Positions 1-10,966 of a DNA stretch of 64,000 nt are shown here, piece after piece (the stretch's first letter is position 1; each line of letters starts with the position of its first letter). The notes under the pieces are model-generated. The model had not been told where the DNA came from. It was given only the letters and a program-made list of their open reading frames with translations, and did not search any database. Both the position numbers and the translations under genes were made by a program. The stretch comes from Henricia sp. BOLD:AAB3569 (lineage: Eukaryota; Echinodermata; Asteroidea; Spinulosida; Echinasteridae), in assembly GCA_037783545.1 (NCBI GenBank), contig JBBELK010000162.1, positions 1,984,001 through 2,048,000 of the forward strand, given 5' to 3'.

Positions 1-195
1 CAAAATTGTGTTGCTGATGTTTTATAAAGCCCGGCGCAAACAGGAGTCAAAAACACTAAGCACGAAACAAAAACATTTTTCTGGTGACTTTGATATTCGT
101 CTGCGTTAATTACCCATAAACAGAAAACATCGTTTCCTGAAATGTTGGTCTACCGTCTGCGGTACTTGTTTCGATACTGGAGAAACGACGTCTTA
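1..195. other. No recognisable feature
   Basis: I see no gene, repeat or element end in this leading stretch; it is the left flank of the Harbinger-type insertion. Confidence 0.5.
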
Positions 196-601
196 AGGCC
201 CTGTCACAAGAAACCGAATCGCAAGAACGTTCGTAAACCTTATTGAAAAATTAATATTTTTCTAGTTCGGTGGAGAACGGACATAAAATGCAATGCATCA
301 ACTTTCTCATACCGCCCCAGTACCGTTCTGTTTCCGTACCAGTACCGTATACAGCATAAAATGGTCAATTTGATCCAGAATCTAGCAATTTTGTCCGAGC
401 CGAGACAGTACTATTGACGAATTCACCGTTGCTAAACCTAACCATTACCGTTCTAAGACCGTTCTAAGACCGAACACACGAATCAATACCGTTCTATAAA
501 CTGTTGCGCACCGCACATAACTTACCAAAACCTTACTAACACCTTACCAATACCGAACGCATACCGACCGGCAACCGTCGGAAACGGGTGGCTAGCGTGT
601 G

Positions 602-609
602 TATAAATA
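602..609 (+). promoter_or_regulatory. TATA box of the left Harbinger gene
   Basis: TATAAATA lies about 90 bp upstream of the ATG at 699 and inside the element, a natural distance for a short 5' UTR. Confidence 0.5.
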
Positions 610-698
610 AGCGTCTCCGTTCAAATTAAAATCATTACAGTTTCGGATATCGACGAGAACACTACGAGAACACTACTAAATCATTCTCCAGATTCAAG

Positions 699-1316
699 AT
701 GGGCAAAAGAGGACGCCGTGCTGGTGACCGTGGTGCTGCTAGTCGTGGTGCCGGTGGTCGTGGCGCTGGTGGTCGTTGTGAATATCCTGCCCCTGAAGCT
801 GCAGATTTAATAACAGCTGATCTCCACGATGTCCTCCCTCCCCGTGGTGGTCGTCGTGCTGGTCGTGGTGCTGCTGCTCGTGGTAGAGGTCGTGTTATTG
901 CTGCTCGTGGTCGTGGTAGGGGTGCTGTTGGCCATGATGATCCTGCCATTCACGGGGGACTAGCAGCAGCAGCAGTTCTCCAGCAAGAGAAGAGGAGGTG
1001 CAGGCTGAAGCTGAGTTGGAGGTTGAGGATGAGGCTGAGCCTCAAGGAAGGAAGGAAGTCGGATCCTCAGCTCTCAACTCTACCATCAGCCGATCGTACA
1101 CCCCAAGGTCTGGTCTTCTGGCTATCCATGGCCGAACCCACTCCACTCTTCTCTGTCTTCTCCTTCTTTTTCTTCTTCTTCTTCTTCTATTGCGGCGCAG
1201 CACTCCAATGTACATGTTCATCAGGTCAATGTGGTGGTTCAGGGCAGCAATGGCTTGGATTCTCGCGGCATCTTCTGCCGCGTTCATCTTGGAATTCTAG
1301 TGGGATCTGGATCTGA
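699..1316 (+). pseudogene. RG-rich N-terminal remnant of Harbinger accessory gene
   Basis: This 205-codon frame starts MGKRGRRAGDRG and its first 85 or so residues are rich in RG and RGR repeats, with an acidic patch (PEAADLITADLHDVLPP) in the middle. After about residue 100 it overlaps the antisense transposase remnant and is probably not real coding. Harbinger elements carry a second gene for a Myb/SANT-like DNA-binding protein. The position and TATA box fit the start of that gene, but no Myb motif is visible. The function is therefore inferred from context only. Confidence 0.4.
1042..1287 (-). pseudogene. Harbinger transposase, N-terminal fragment
   Basis: The 81-residue frame has an arginine-rich block followed by WVRPWIARRPDLGVYDRLM and VELRAEDPTSF. 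This is the characteristic N-terminal signature of PIF/Harbinger (HARBI1-type) transposases: W-V-x-P-W, R-R-P-x-x-G, then the L-x-x-E-D-P segment. The DDE catalytic core, normally some 250 residues further on, is absent, so this is a deletion derivative. The start lies 58 bp behind a minus-strand TATA box. The match is strong enough to fix the superfamily of the whole element. Confidence 0.8.
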
Positions 1317-1344
1317 ACTGAGCTTCTCATCACAATTTAGTCAT

Positions 1345-1352
1345 ATTTATAC
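1345..1352 (-). promoter_or_regulatory. TATA box of the transposase remnant
   Basis: GTATAAAT on the minus strand lies about 60 bp upstream of the transposase ATG at 1287. Confidence 0.5.
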
Positions 1353-2208
1353 TACATGTGTGTCATGCACGGATTGTTCGGAGAACGGTCGTGATTAGTG
1401 CGTGATAGGCGGTAGATACACGGTAGTAATAAGTTTACGACGTTGTAAGGAACGGAGCGAACGGGGAAGGTAAGGTGAAGTGCGGTATCGGCTCTGTATC
1501 AGAACGCTATCCAATCGTTCGTGATCCGGTACTGGTACGCTGATATCAAACCTTGCCGTATCAGTAACGGCTTATAAACGGCAAAACAGATCCAATACCG
1601 AGCTGATAGCGTGCAAGTAACGACCCGTTAACGTGCTCCAGTTCGGTGGCAATTTTTGAACATGTCTAAAACTTTTTTTCAGCAATTCCGTGCTGTCCTT
1701 ATAACCCCGAGACAGCCAGTGTCAATAACTTATCAGTAACGATAGAGAAACGACCACTTACCGATCACTCCTTATCAATACCGATTCCACATAAATCAGT
1801 ACGGTACATGAACGGTAATGCAATTCGGTTTCTTGTGACAGGGCCTTTAGCGACGACCAATCGTCAATCGTATTCCGGATCACGTGGTATCATGTGACTG
1901 TACTGCTTTATTGTCACCGCTGGCGGCGCTGTATCTGTTTTGGTGGCATTTTTGTTTTCCAATTGTTTGATGGATACACTGAAACGCGGGGTAAACAAAT
2001 TTGTTTCATGTTTCGTGTTTTTCGCCTTCCGTGTGCAGTGGGCTTCACAAAAGGGATTAATGTGTCGGGCAATACTTACATAAGTTGTATTTGTTATGTA
2101 GCAACTTTGTAAACACATTTTTAGATTTTTACATTGAAATAGGAATGTGTTTAAATTCCACATGTTTTGCTATAGTACATGTACATGATTATCTTTGTGA
2201 AACCATCA

Positions 2209-2484
2209 GGGCCCAATTTCATAGAGCTGCTAAAGTGCTAGCTGAAAACGTGTGCTTACTGTAGCAGAAAAGTTGGGCTAACGTTAAGGCTATTTCACGG
2301 TCGCGGCGTGCTTAAGCATGAGCGCGCTTGGAAACAGCCATTGTTGCGTCACTATCTTAAGCAAAATTTGGCTCTGCGGTTAAGGCAGGTTTTCAGTTGC
2401 TTACCGTTAACGATGTCTATGAAATAGCCTGACGCTCGGTTAACGGGAAAATGGGCTGTTAAACAGATCTATGAAATTAGGCCC
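2209..2484. mobile_element. MITE with GGGCCCAATTTCATAG ends
   Basis: About 21-bp imperfect inverted ends (left GGGCCCAATTTCATAGAGCTG; the right end, reversed, differs at about two positions) bound a 276-bp AT/GC-mixed segment containing GCTTAAGC-like words. The ends resemble those of the MITE at 35264-35505, so both belong to one broader family. No coding sequence. Confidence 0.65.
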
Positions 2485-2512
2485 TGGATAGACTCTATTC
2501 ACGTGTTGAAAT

Positions 2513-2654
2513 GGTTCAATCGTGTCCCCTGAATCAGTTCTATAAAGTGCAAATGGTGAATTGAAAAGGTGACGGTATTAAACGTAGCCATTCTAAACCT
2601 CGATCTAAACACGGGGGGTTTGCTTTCTACTGATTAAGGGGACACGATTGAACC
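2513..2654. mobile_element. Short MITE, 25-bp inverted ends
   Basis: GGTTCAATCGTGTCCCCT with about 25 bp of near-perfect inversion at both ends of a 142-bp segment. No clear target duplication; superfamily unknown. Confidence 0.7.
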
Positions 2655-3260
2655 GTTAAAATGTGTGCTAATTTTATTGCTTGGTTGTAGGTTGTTCATT
2701 GTGTTGTAGTCGAGACCATTACAAGACTTTTCACAGGTCACAAGGTGAACAATGACAAAGAGATGATTTTGTGGTAGTTCATCTTGTAACTTGCCTTTAG
2801 ATTGGGGGTCCTATGTTGGTCTTATAGTGTTAAGTGTCTTGTATTTATGGTTATTATCTCAGTCACAACATTATTACTTGCCAACTTATATGTACAACAT
2901 GTGTCGTACATTTTCTTTAAGACAGCTGTTGACTTTCTTGCCAGAAAACAGTTTATCTTGCCAATGTATACAAGTACCGGTGTTGTATAGTCCTATATCT
3001 ATATTTTCGGTAACTAAAAGGTTATATTTGGTGTTCCCCCACCTAGCGTGTGCTTCATTCGCCAATGAATATAATTATTCTTTGATGTAATGCTATAGAA
3101 TACCATTACAGTTGCTGCATGTAGTTATGATACGAGTTTTTTTAATGAGTTAATCTGTGATATTCTAAATACTTCGTGCATTTTACCTTTTTTGAGAAAT
3201 AAAATGCAATGGAATGCGTTGCAAAATTCACTAAAACCATGCAATATCCATTGCATTCTC
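2655..3260. other. No gene or repeat recognised
   Basis: AT-rich stretch with short open frames on the plus strand (a hydrophobic 99-codon one at 2791) but no domain, splice context or repeat I can recognise. Confidence 0.4.
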
Positions 3261-3264
3261 TGTA

Positions 3265-3690
3265 AAATAGGTGCATATTTCAACCTTCCCGATGTGCCCA
3301 TTTGAACCCCTAAGGTGCCCATTTGAACCCCGTGGGGTGCCCATTTCAACCCCTAAGGTGCAAAACTGAACCCCAGCTAGAAATAATCCAGCAAATTATT
3401 AGGAGCACGTTTGCACCTTTTGAAAACCAGGGGTTCAAATTTGAACCCTACAAAGGTGCACAGTTGAACCTTAAAGGTGCACAGTTGAACCTTAAAGGTG
3501 CACAGTTGAACCTTAAAGGTGCACAGTTGAACCTTAAAGGTGCACAGTTGAACCTTAAAGGTGCACAGTTGAACCTTTACATGGGGTGCAAACTTGCACC
3601 CCCTTTTAAGGGTGCAAATTTGAACCCTAAAAGGTGCTGGTGGTGTTGCATTTGTTTGCACCCCAAAAGGTGGATATTTGCACCTTTATT
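3265..3690 (+). repeat. Minisatellite of GGTGCxxxxTTGAACC units
   Basis: The core, about 3453-3580, has six near-identical 21-bp copies of AAAGGTGCACAGTTGAACCT. It is flanked by degenerate GGTGCCCATTTGAACCCC units from 3293 and by inverted AAAGGTGCAAATATCC words at the far end. Because 21 is a multiple of three, the repeat stays open and would read GAQLNLK repeatedly; I treat that as a by-product. Confidence 0.85.
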
Positions 3691-3730
3691 TTTTAGTGTG
3701 GCTACGTGTCAAAAACATGACCTAGCTACG

Positions 3731-4158
3731 TTTGATCTTGAATAACTTTGTAATTTTCCAACGGCTTTTAACCAGAATTTCAGATCATGTAAACAACGCC
3801 TGGCACATCTTATTAAGTGAGTTTCATTAGTTTTGTCAAAGAAGGTGAAATTTTAAAAGCCACACAAAAAAGGCATTTTCAGAATTCCCCACTTTTTACT
3901 TAGCCTCCTTCACAATGTAATGCATTGCTGGGGATGGTGGTGAAATGTGCAAGATGCAGCCAACGAAATGCAGGATCACCCCCAATGTTATTGCAAGTTT
4001 ACTATCTCGATCGTTTCACGCGAAGTGATTTTTTCCGTATGGCTTTTAAATCTTGCCCTCTCAGATAAAGCTGATAAAACCCACTCAATAAAATTTGTCA
4101 TGATCTGAAATTTTGGTTTAAATCCGTTGAAAAATTACAAATTTATTTAAGATAAAAA
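3731..4158. mobile_element. MITE with about 150-bp inverted arms
   Basis: The left arm (TTTGTAATTTTCCAACGG, then AATTTCAGATCATG, then TTTTAAAAGCCA) is matched in inverse order at 4010-4150 with about 80 percent identity. Arms flank a spacer near 3890-4000. No coding sequence; boundaries are approximate. Confidence 0.6.
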
Positions 4159-4506
4159 GCAGGACCAGTTTTCACACGTAGTACAAGCCTACTTAAACGT
4201 ACCCACTACCTGAACAAGACTTAACTCTGCAAGATGTGTCTTCATTTTCTCTGAACCGACTTCAACTACTTTGACCTCCGTCAGTAACAAGCACATATTG
4301 TTTATAGTAAAAGGTTCGAAACAAAACATTAACAAGAGGATACAGTATCACACATTTTACATAATATAATGTCATGTAAATGTCCCCAAACATGTTTACT
4401 AAATAAAATCCATTATAAATCCCCTAGCCTTCGAAATGAAATCAATTAACAGTACATAGAAATCCTGCACACGTAATACAATTATCAACAGTTGTTCGAT
4501 AGATAC

Positions 4507-4858
4507 CGGGACGCGTGTTTTTTTTTTTACACCGCAGCGAGAGGTACACCCCAATTTTTCAACCCGAATAGAGTCTAGGTTTCCAATGACTGATACTTCT
4601 CAAGTGGAAATCTTGGAAATAGTCACAACTCTTACTCTCACTATTAGAGAAAAAGAAGAAACCGAGAAATTTCGAAAAATCCCAAACATGACTGAGATTC
4701 TAACCAGGGACCTTATGATTACAAGTCGAGCTCTCTTATAAACCCTAACCCTGAACCCTAACCTATTATATAGGCCTAGTCTCCTCTCAAGACGCTAAAA
4801 AGGTACAAAACCCCTCATTTTCCCCTCGCAGTGGTGTAAAAAAAAATACGCTACCGGC
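4507..4858. mobile_element. MITE with TTTTTTACACCACTGCGAGGGG-type ends
   Basis: Inverted ends carry a T-run followed by ACACCRCWGCGAGRGG. The same end sequence recurs near 46680 and 47930, so this is a dispersed family. A short CCCTAACCCTGAACCCTAACC patch (telomere-like, near 4742) lies inside but is too short to be an interstitial telomere. Confidence 0.6.
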
Positions 4859-5307
4859 GCATACATTAAAAGAAAACAATTAATTATGACTTACTTACCA
4901 TAAGTCATAATTATGACTTATAAGTCTTATTATATGACTTACAAGTCATAATAATTATGATTTTACTATTTGTTATCATGTCCCTTTCATGTTTCCGTAT
5001 AGACAGAAATGCTCAACAGTTGCTATTACACGATGATCAACATAGGAGTAAACAAAAAAAAACAACTGTTGAGTAACAGAATTACGCAACTGTTGCTGAA
5101 TTTATTTAACCAACTATTGTGTAAACAGAATTGATAACAGAGTTGTGCATTTTCTTACTCAACAACTGCTGGATTGCATACTTAGACAACGTTGAGTAAA
5201 ATGTTGAGTAAAATATTACACAACGTTTTTGCAGCGTAGCCTCTTGTTATTCAAATTTTGTATTGACGAAGCAGGGCGGCATTCTACTGAGCTGGGAAGT
5301 TCATATG
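4859..5307. repeat. AT-rich palindromes and CAACTGTTGAG words
   Basis: ATAAGTCATAATTATGACTTAT near 4900 is a near-perfect palindrome followed by more AAGTCATAA words. From 5010 to 5230 the words CAACTGTTGAGTAA and their reverse recur at least six times, a pattern like the subterminal word arrays of the larger elements in this window. No gene seen. Confidence 0.5.
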
Positions 5308-5490
5308 CAGCACGATATGTGGCAAACGGACTTCCCCCTACCATTGTTCCCCTATTGTGTCTCAAACATCCTAAGAATTTCCAAGGAATTCCTTTCAGTT
5401 TTTAGGGGAGATTGGTGCGTTAACAAAAGGGAAGAGTGTGTTAAGGCATAGGGTCGTCAGGGGGTAGTCCCTCTGCCACATATCGTGCTG
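5308..5490. mobile_element. MITE, family B copy 1
   Basis: Perfect 17-bp inverted ends CAGCACGATATGTGGCA bound a 183-bp segment. Its inside (ATTGTTCCCCTA, AAGGAATTCC, TTTTGTTAA-like words) is homologous, in opposite orientation, to the element at 6319-6480. Confidence 0.8.
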
Positions 5491-6318
5491 GGTATATAGG
5501 GAAGTTGTTAAAGCGAATTGACATAACAAAGATCTGTATCCTCCGTGGAGCTGCTACATAGGGGGCCTACAAAGGATTATCGAGAATGAAAGAAAATACC
5601 ATGCAAGTTGTAGTAATTTCCGCGCGCACATACACGCAAAATTGCGTTAATGTTCATCTGCAGCGGGATTTGTTTTAACGAAAAACGATCCAATAAAAGT
5701 AGCCTAACTGTACTGAGTTGCAAATCACGGCGGTATAATACATTGCAGACGATAAGAATTTCGCGTGAAATCTCAAAGCAGAAAGAAGTCGATCGGTATT
5801 CTCTAAACCAGGCATTACCAACATAATTTACAAATCCAATCTGCCTAAACATGCTTCTCTGAACAAGCAGACTATACTAGCACGGTAATTTTGGTGTTTT
5901 TTAAAAACTTAAACGATAAATGTCAACGAACTAACAATAAATTTGATTATATATAGATATTATAAGAGCTGTTGACGGTTCAATCGTTATACTTGCCGTC
6001 TGTGTTCCCATTTCTAAAATACAAATAACAATTGAACGTATTTACAATACATGTATTGTTTGTGTCCCCTAACGTGTCAAAATATGACTTTTATTATTGT
6101 ACAGCTTTAAAAGCGTAAACCTGCAATGTTATTGGTTTTTGCTGCATGTGTGAATGAATTTCCAGTAAGTTGCTGAAATGCGCCACGTTAACAGGGTTAA
6201 TGAAATCACTATATAAGAAATATTGTAAAATGTATATTATGCAGTGCATGGCTAAATGAATTGGTTGGTTTTATTTTGCGAACTATATGCGTTAAAAATA
6301 GTATATGCTGCCACACAT
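5491..6318. other. No gene or repeat recognised
   Basis: AT-rich DNA without a convincing open frame, element end or tandem repeat. Confidence 0.4.
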
Positions 6319-6480
6319 AGACCGAGTGACTCCCCCTAACGCCTTGGCCTTACCGCCCCTATATACCTCAACGCACTCTTTCCGTTTTGTTAATGTACGA
6401 CTCCCCAAAAAACCTGAAAGGGAATTCCTTGGATGTTTTACACACACTAGGGGAACAATGGAAGGGGAGTCACTCGGTCT
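6319..6480. mobile_element. MITE, family B copy 2
   Basis: Inverted ends AGACCGAGTGACTCCCC bound 162 bp homologous to 5308-5490 reversed. The termini differ from copy 1 outside the shared core. It ends directly at the 5' edge of the LINE. Confidence 0.75.
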
Positions 6481-6486
6481 TATATC

Positions 6487-7573
6487 TTGCACCAAATGAA
6501 AAATAGATACCTCTCAAAAAACTTTGAAAGTTTGCGAACTCTTCTCCAGTCTCTCTCGGAATTTTCCATAATTGCCCTAACAGAGACTTGGCTTAAGGAA
6601 TCCCACAATCTAACTCAATTTTCACTTCCTGGTTATAATCTCGAAATAGTAAATAGAAATTATACAAGTGGCGGCGGTGTTGCCGTTTACATCAAAAATG
6701 ATATTACTTACGAAATCAAAAGTGAATTTTGCATTTCTACTACCGCAATGGAATAAATTTTTATAGAAGTTAAAAATGATAATGCTAAAAACATTGTATA
6801 GCTGGTGTCATTTACAAACCCCCTAAAGCTAATTATACTGACTTTGCCGACAAATTACAAAATGTTATGAGATATTTATCCTCAAACGATAAAAAGGGGT
6901 TAATCTGTGGTGATCTTAACATAAATCTTTTGAATTCCGAAAATAACAACACTCAAGATTTCTTAGAAACAATGTATTCTCATTCCTTTGTTCCTCTTGT
7001 AGATAAACCAACAAGAATTACCAAAACTTCAGCAACCTTAATAGATAATATATTTTCGAATATCTTACCAGTACCCAAATCATTGATATTAATATCAGAT
7101 CTAAGCGACCATTTGCCAGTATCGACATCAATACCTATTAAAAACAAAATTTCGAGAAAAACTGTACAATCTGTGCGTAATTACTCTAATGAAGGGATTG
7201 ATAGATTGAATGCCGACTTACATCATGCAGACTGGTCTTCAGTCCATGAATCGGACAATGTAAATGACGCATATAGCAATTTTTATAGTATATTAATAGG
7301 ATACTACGATAAGAATATCCCACAGAAAAAAACTCGGGCCAAGAAAATAAAATCAAACGCTCCATGGATAACCGAGTCTCTTCTTAAATCAATTAATGTT
7401 AAAAATAAATTGTACCGTAAATTTATTCGTAAACCAAATGAAGAAAATCACTCTAACTATACTAGATATAAAAATATTTTAACTAATGTTTTAAGAAATG
7501 CTAAGAAGAAATATTACTTTTCTGAATTCAACAGAGAAAGGAATAATATTAGCAATACTTGGAAAATCATTAA
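6487..7573 (+). pseudogene. LINE endonuclease domain (broken)
   Basis: The frame shows ALTETWLKESHNLTQFSLPG (the conserved T-E-T-W motif), SGGGVAVYIKND, then GDLNINLL, a TLIDNIFSN segment and ISDLSDHLPV (the S-D-H catalytic motif). These are the motifs of exonuclease-endonuclease-phosphatase fold nucleases that nick target DNA for target-primed reverse transcription. It is split near 6754-6870 by a premature stop and a one-base deletion; the peptide between the two frames (VIYKPPK) is readable in the shifted frame. Confidence 0.9.
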
Positions 7574-8015
7574 AGTTGCACTGCCCGTGTTTGGGCCGAT
7601 TTGGGCGTCAAATTTGTTTTTTAAAGTTAAATAGGTATTTTTCTAGAATAGAAAAAGTTATCAGCTTTCATTTGGTACCAAGAACGTAAAAATCCGTCAA
7701 GGATTAATGCCAGTCGATTAAAAACAAGAAATGATTAAAAGGCTGGCAGGTCAATTAATCGACAGAGTTATGACGTAAATGTACATGTGCGCGTACATGT
7801 GTACATTGTACACATACTATGTACATATGAGCGTACGCGCACATGTACAACATGTGAAGCACGTTTCAAGAAAAAGGCTTGTATCTCCAATTCCCGACGT
7901 CGGAAATTTAAGTTTTTGATATTTTTCGTTACAGAGACACGTAAGCTTTCTAAATTCGTTCGCTTGTGTAAATAATTTTTTTTAATCCTGTCACCGAAAC
8001 ACAGGCAATGCAACT
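7574..8015. mobile_element. TTAA-site MITE inside the LINE
   Basis: A 442-bp insertion with ends AGTTGCACTGCCCGTGTTT (about 20 of 23 bases inverted at the right end), flanked on both sides by TTAA at 7570-7573 and 8016-8019. Removing the insertion and one TTAA rejoins the LINE frame exactly as NTWKIINALLNK, a typical linker, so the target duplication is certain. TTAA targets point to piggyBac or Kolobok. The inside has ACATGTGTACATGT low-complexity palindromes at 7775-7860. Confidence 0.9.
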
Positions 8016-9302
8016 TTAATGCCTTATTAAACAAAACAAACCCATCTCAAAAGCTAACAGCAATTAACGAGAATGGCAAGTTGATTAAAGACGCTACAGC
8101 AATGGCCGAACATTTTAATAGTTACTTTGCAAATATTGGACCAAACCTTGCCCAGAAGATTCCCCAGTCTAGCACTTCTTTTTTTGACTACCTCTCTGAA
8201 CCCAGCCAAAACTGTGTGTTTTTTTACTCCTGCCACTAAATATGAGGTTAAAGATATCATTGACGATCTTCCTAATAAAAAAAGCACAGGTTTAGATGAT
8301 ATCAGTGTGTCTGTTATAAAAAAAAAAGTAATTGATTGCATTATAGACCCCCTTACACATATTATCAATATGTCATTATTATCGGGAATTTTTCCATCTG
8401 ACTTGAAAGTTGCAAAGGTTATTCCTATTTATAAAAGTGGTGAATCTGATCTTGTTAATAACTATAGACCAATATCAATTTTGTCTCAATTCTCAAAAAT
8501 CCTTGAGAAAATTGTTTATAAACGTACATTTGCTTTTTTACAGCAAAATAACACTTCGCAATTTGGATTTAGGACTAAGCATTCAACAACTCATGCAATA
8601 TTACATCTTTGTAATACCATAATAGAAGGTTTTGAAAATTCCCAGCACACACTTGGTATTTTCTTTGATTTTTCGAAGGCATTCGATACTTTGGACCATG
8701 ACATACTTCTTAATAAATTAAACCATTATGGCATCAGGGGTACTCCATTAGCCTGGTTTCGAAGTTATCTTAACCAGAGAAAACAACATGTATTTATTAA
8801 TGGATGTGCATCCACTTCCAGAACCCTGACTTGCGGAGTCCCCCAAGGTTCAATCCTTGGTCCCCTTCTCTTTCTCCTTTATATAAATGACATTACTAAA
8901 TCATCGGATATCTTATCATTCATTCTCTTCGCTGATGATTCCAATATATTTTATAGCCATAAAAATATTCTCACCCTTGTTGATACTGTTAATTCAGAGT
9001 TGAACAGCATAACTGACTGGATAAGGGCAAATAAACTCTCCTTAAATCTAAGTAAAACTTCGTGCATGTTATTTAGCAATTCCCTTAATAAACTGCCAAA
9101 AGATATTTGCATTAATAATTTCAAGATTAATGAAACAAATTCCACGAAGTTTCTAGGTATCTTTATAGATAATAAACTCTCGTGGAAAACACATATAGAT
9201 TACACATGTAAAGTAGTTTCCAAACATATTGGTGTGATTAATCGCCTAAAGCATTTACTTCCGAATGATATTTGCATCATGTTGTACAACAGTTTGATAT
9301 GA
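8016..9302 (+). pseudogene. LINE reverse transcriptase domain
   Basis: The main frame from 8127 reads NYRPISILSQFSKILEKIVY, QFGFRTKHSTTHA, FDFSKAFDTLDHDILLNKL, GVPQGSILGPLLFLLYIND and FADDSNIF. These are RT blocks 1-5, including the catalytic FADD (Y/F-x-D-D). The polymerase core is open for about 360 codons, so decay is moderate. The sequence just upstream (8020-8215) continues the protein in another frame because of an indel in a T-run. A TGA at 9301 interrupts the thumb region. Clade within Jockey/CR1 (Daphne/Crack-like?) is a guess. Confidence 0.93.
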
Positions 9303-9498
9303 TCTTACATTAACTATGGTATATTAGCATGGGGAAATGCTTGTAATCAATATGTCTCTCGAATACTACTACTTCAAAAAAGAGTTATATACGCATTATT
9401 TCTCATTCTGACTATCGAGCTCACACTGACCCTCTTTTTAAACATTACGAATTACTAAAAGTGAATGATATTTATCTTTACCAACTATAGGCATATTC

Positions 9499-9759
9499 AT
9501 GTTTCAATTATCAAAAAATAATGTTCCAAAGTATTTACAATTGCCCTTTATAAAAAACGAACACCTCCATAGTCATTACACCAGACAGGTCCATCACTAC
9601 CATCTTCAAGCAATTCGTACAAATCTTGGGAAGAAATGTGTCACTTTCGAAGGTCCAAAGCTATGGAATTCTCTTGATCCTAATTTGAAAAGTCAAGAAA
9701 AGTTACCAGCATTTAAAACAGAATTTAAAACTTTCCTCCTTACTAAATATGCCGATTAA
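9499..9759 (+). pseudogene. LINE ORF2 C-terminal fragment
   Basis: The 86-codon frame ends with GPKLWNSLDPNLKSQEKLPA and FKTEFKTFLLTKY, the usual C-terminal signature of this LINE group (G-x-x-x-W-N-x-L-P/D ... F-K-x-x-L-K). It is separated from the RT frame by a frameshift and a stop. Confidence 0.85.
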
Positions 9760-10193
9760 AATTCTGATTCCTTAACTTTGTATGAATGGCAGTTTTTTTC
9801 CTGCCCAGCTCTGCATTGTGTTAACTAAACCTACTTGCCATATTTGCTTAATCTACTTACCTTAACTCGTTTTGCTGCTTTGTTTGTTGAACTCACACAC
9901 AGCTCAACTTAGTTGCTTTATTTCATTTTAATGCTGACCATTACTGCGCTCCTGATTTATTTATATTGATTTGCTGGCTTGGTTTTATTTTCTTATTTAT
10001 TTGCACTATTAATTAATTTGGTTAACTTTATAACTTAACATTTATTTCTGAGGAAGCTCACACTAGATAAGCATTGCTTTTTGTGAGCTCCCCCCATACT
10101 ACCTTTTTATACTATAGTGTATTAGTAAAATTGTAATTCATTTTGAGTATGGAAATAAAGTGAACTGAACTGAGATACCACCTCGCACTTCTT

Positions 10194-10441
10194 TATACCT
10201 TTCAATTAGCCTTTTTGAAGTATGGCGGACACAATAGGAGGGCGCACTTTTTGATTTTGGTTTAAATTCACATTAAATGCAAAATAACTGCAATTTCACT
10301 GTGCACTTTTATTTATGTCTTTGTATTATAATTACAACATGTAAATCAAGTCTTTGGAAAGAAATACCAATGTTAAAAGAATTCATAGCCACATAAAATT
10401 GCACCATCTCCTTTTGTTCCGCCATACTTCTAAAAGGTATA
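10194..10441. mobile_element. MITE, about 248 bp
   Basis: Imperfect inverted ends share TATACCTTT and AAGTATGGCGGACA; the left arm has a short insertion. The last bases of the LINE tail precede it by about 20 bp. Confidence 0.65.
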
Positions 10442-10483
10442 AAAACATTATATTTTAGGTTGTAGGCCTATATGTTATTTACC

Positions 10484-10800
10484 ATTGTCACCATAACGAG
10501 TTATCGTATGCGTCGGTTCTTTTTATTCCTTTCGTCACATTCTTTGTACCCTTGAATACCCATCCTAATATTTTCGTTCCTACGTCTGTTACAATTGTCA
10601 TAACAAGGTACCATACCGTACCTAGCGTCAGTCGGGTCTTTTATTCCATACGTCGCACTCTCTTACCTTTGAATACCCGACCTAAGCTTTCAATTCTACG
10701 TTTCTTTTCAATTTTTTTTCGTTTTTACGTCCTTCTCCATTGTCATAACGATGTACCGTACCCAGCGTCGGTCGGTTCTTATTTAATATAAACTACATAC
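10484..10800 (+). repeat. Degenerate tandem repeat, about 110-130-bp unit
   Basis: CATTGTCATAACGA, GGTACCGTACC, AGCGTCGGTCGGTTCTT and TTTGAATACCCGACC recur two to three times in the same order, giving a worn tandem triplication. Confidence 0.6.
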
Positions 10801-10966
10801 TCTACATTTTCCGAATCTAATCATTTTCAGAACGGAATTATTCATCTAAAGAACTGATTATTATACGGAGAATACTCTAATGTTCGTATTATTAAATTAG
10901 GATCGCAGCGATAGAAGATCGTCCCTTCGACAACCGTAACCGATGAAGAGTCGTCACAACGTTATA

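Larger units (their letters stand above)
197..1847. mobile_element. Non-autonomous Harbinger DNA transposon, about 1.65 kb
   Basis: Inverted ends beginning AGGCCCTGTCACAAGAAACC lie at the left boundary and, reversed, at the right, and run for about 27 bp with one mismatch. Each end is flanked by TTA, the 3-bp target duplication typical of PIF/Harbinger. A TTAA duplication (Kolobok) would need one mismatch. Subterminal DNA is filled with ACCGTTCTAAGACCG-like words that could be transposase-binding sites. The interior keeps the starts of two convergent genes, each behind its own TATA box, but lacks a catalytic domain, so it would depend on a full-length relative. Confidence 0.85.
6481..10173 (+). 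mobile_element. LINE of the Jockey/CR1 group, 5'-truncated and decayed
   Basis: A non-LTR retrotransposon with an apurinic-type endonuclease (6487-7570), reverse transcriptase (about 8230-9300) and a short C-terminal region (9499-9759). A 3' UTR of about 410 bp follows, with a stem-loop (GAGCTCACA-type arms, about 10050-10091), ending in a short TGAAC repeat tail near 10160-10173. The first part of ORF2 and any ORF1 are missing, and the 5' edge abuts a MITE. A TTAA-site MITE sits between endonuclease and RT. Other damage: a stop and a 1-nt deletion near 6754-6800, an indel in the T-run near 8220, an in-frame stop at 9301 and a frameshift near 9390-9490. Confidence 0.92.

Noticed and set aside
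3453-3580. CRISPR-like regular repeat
   Set aside because: There are no unique spacers and the genome is eukaryotic; it is a simple minisatellite.
4742-4765. CCCTAACCCTGAACCCTAACC, telomere-like
   Set aside because: Only three worn units inside a MITE; too short for an interstitial telomere.
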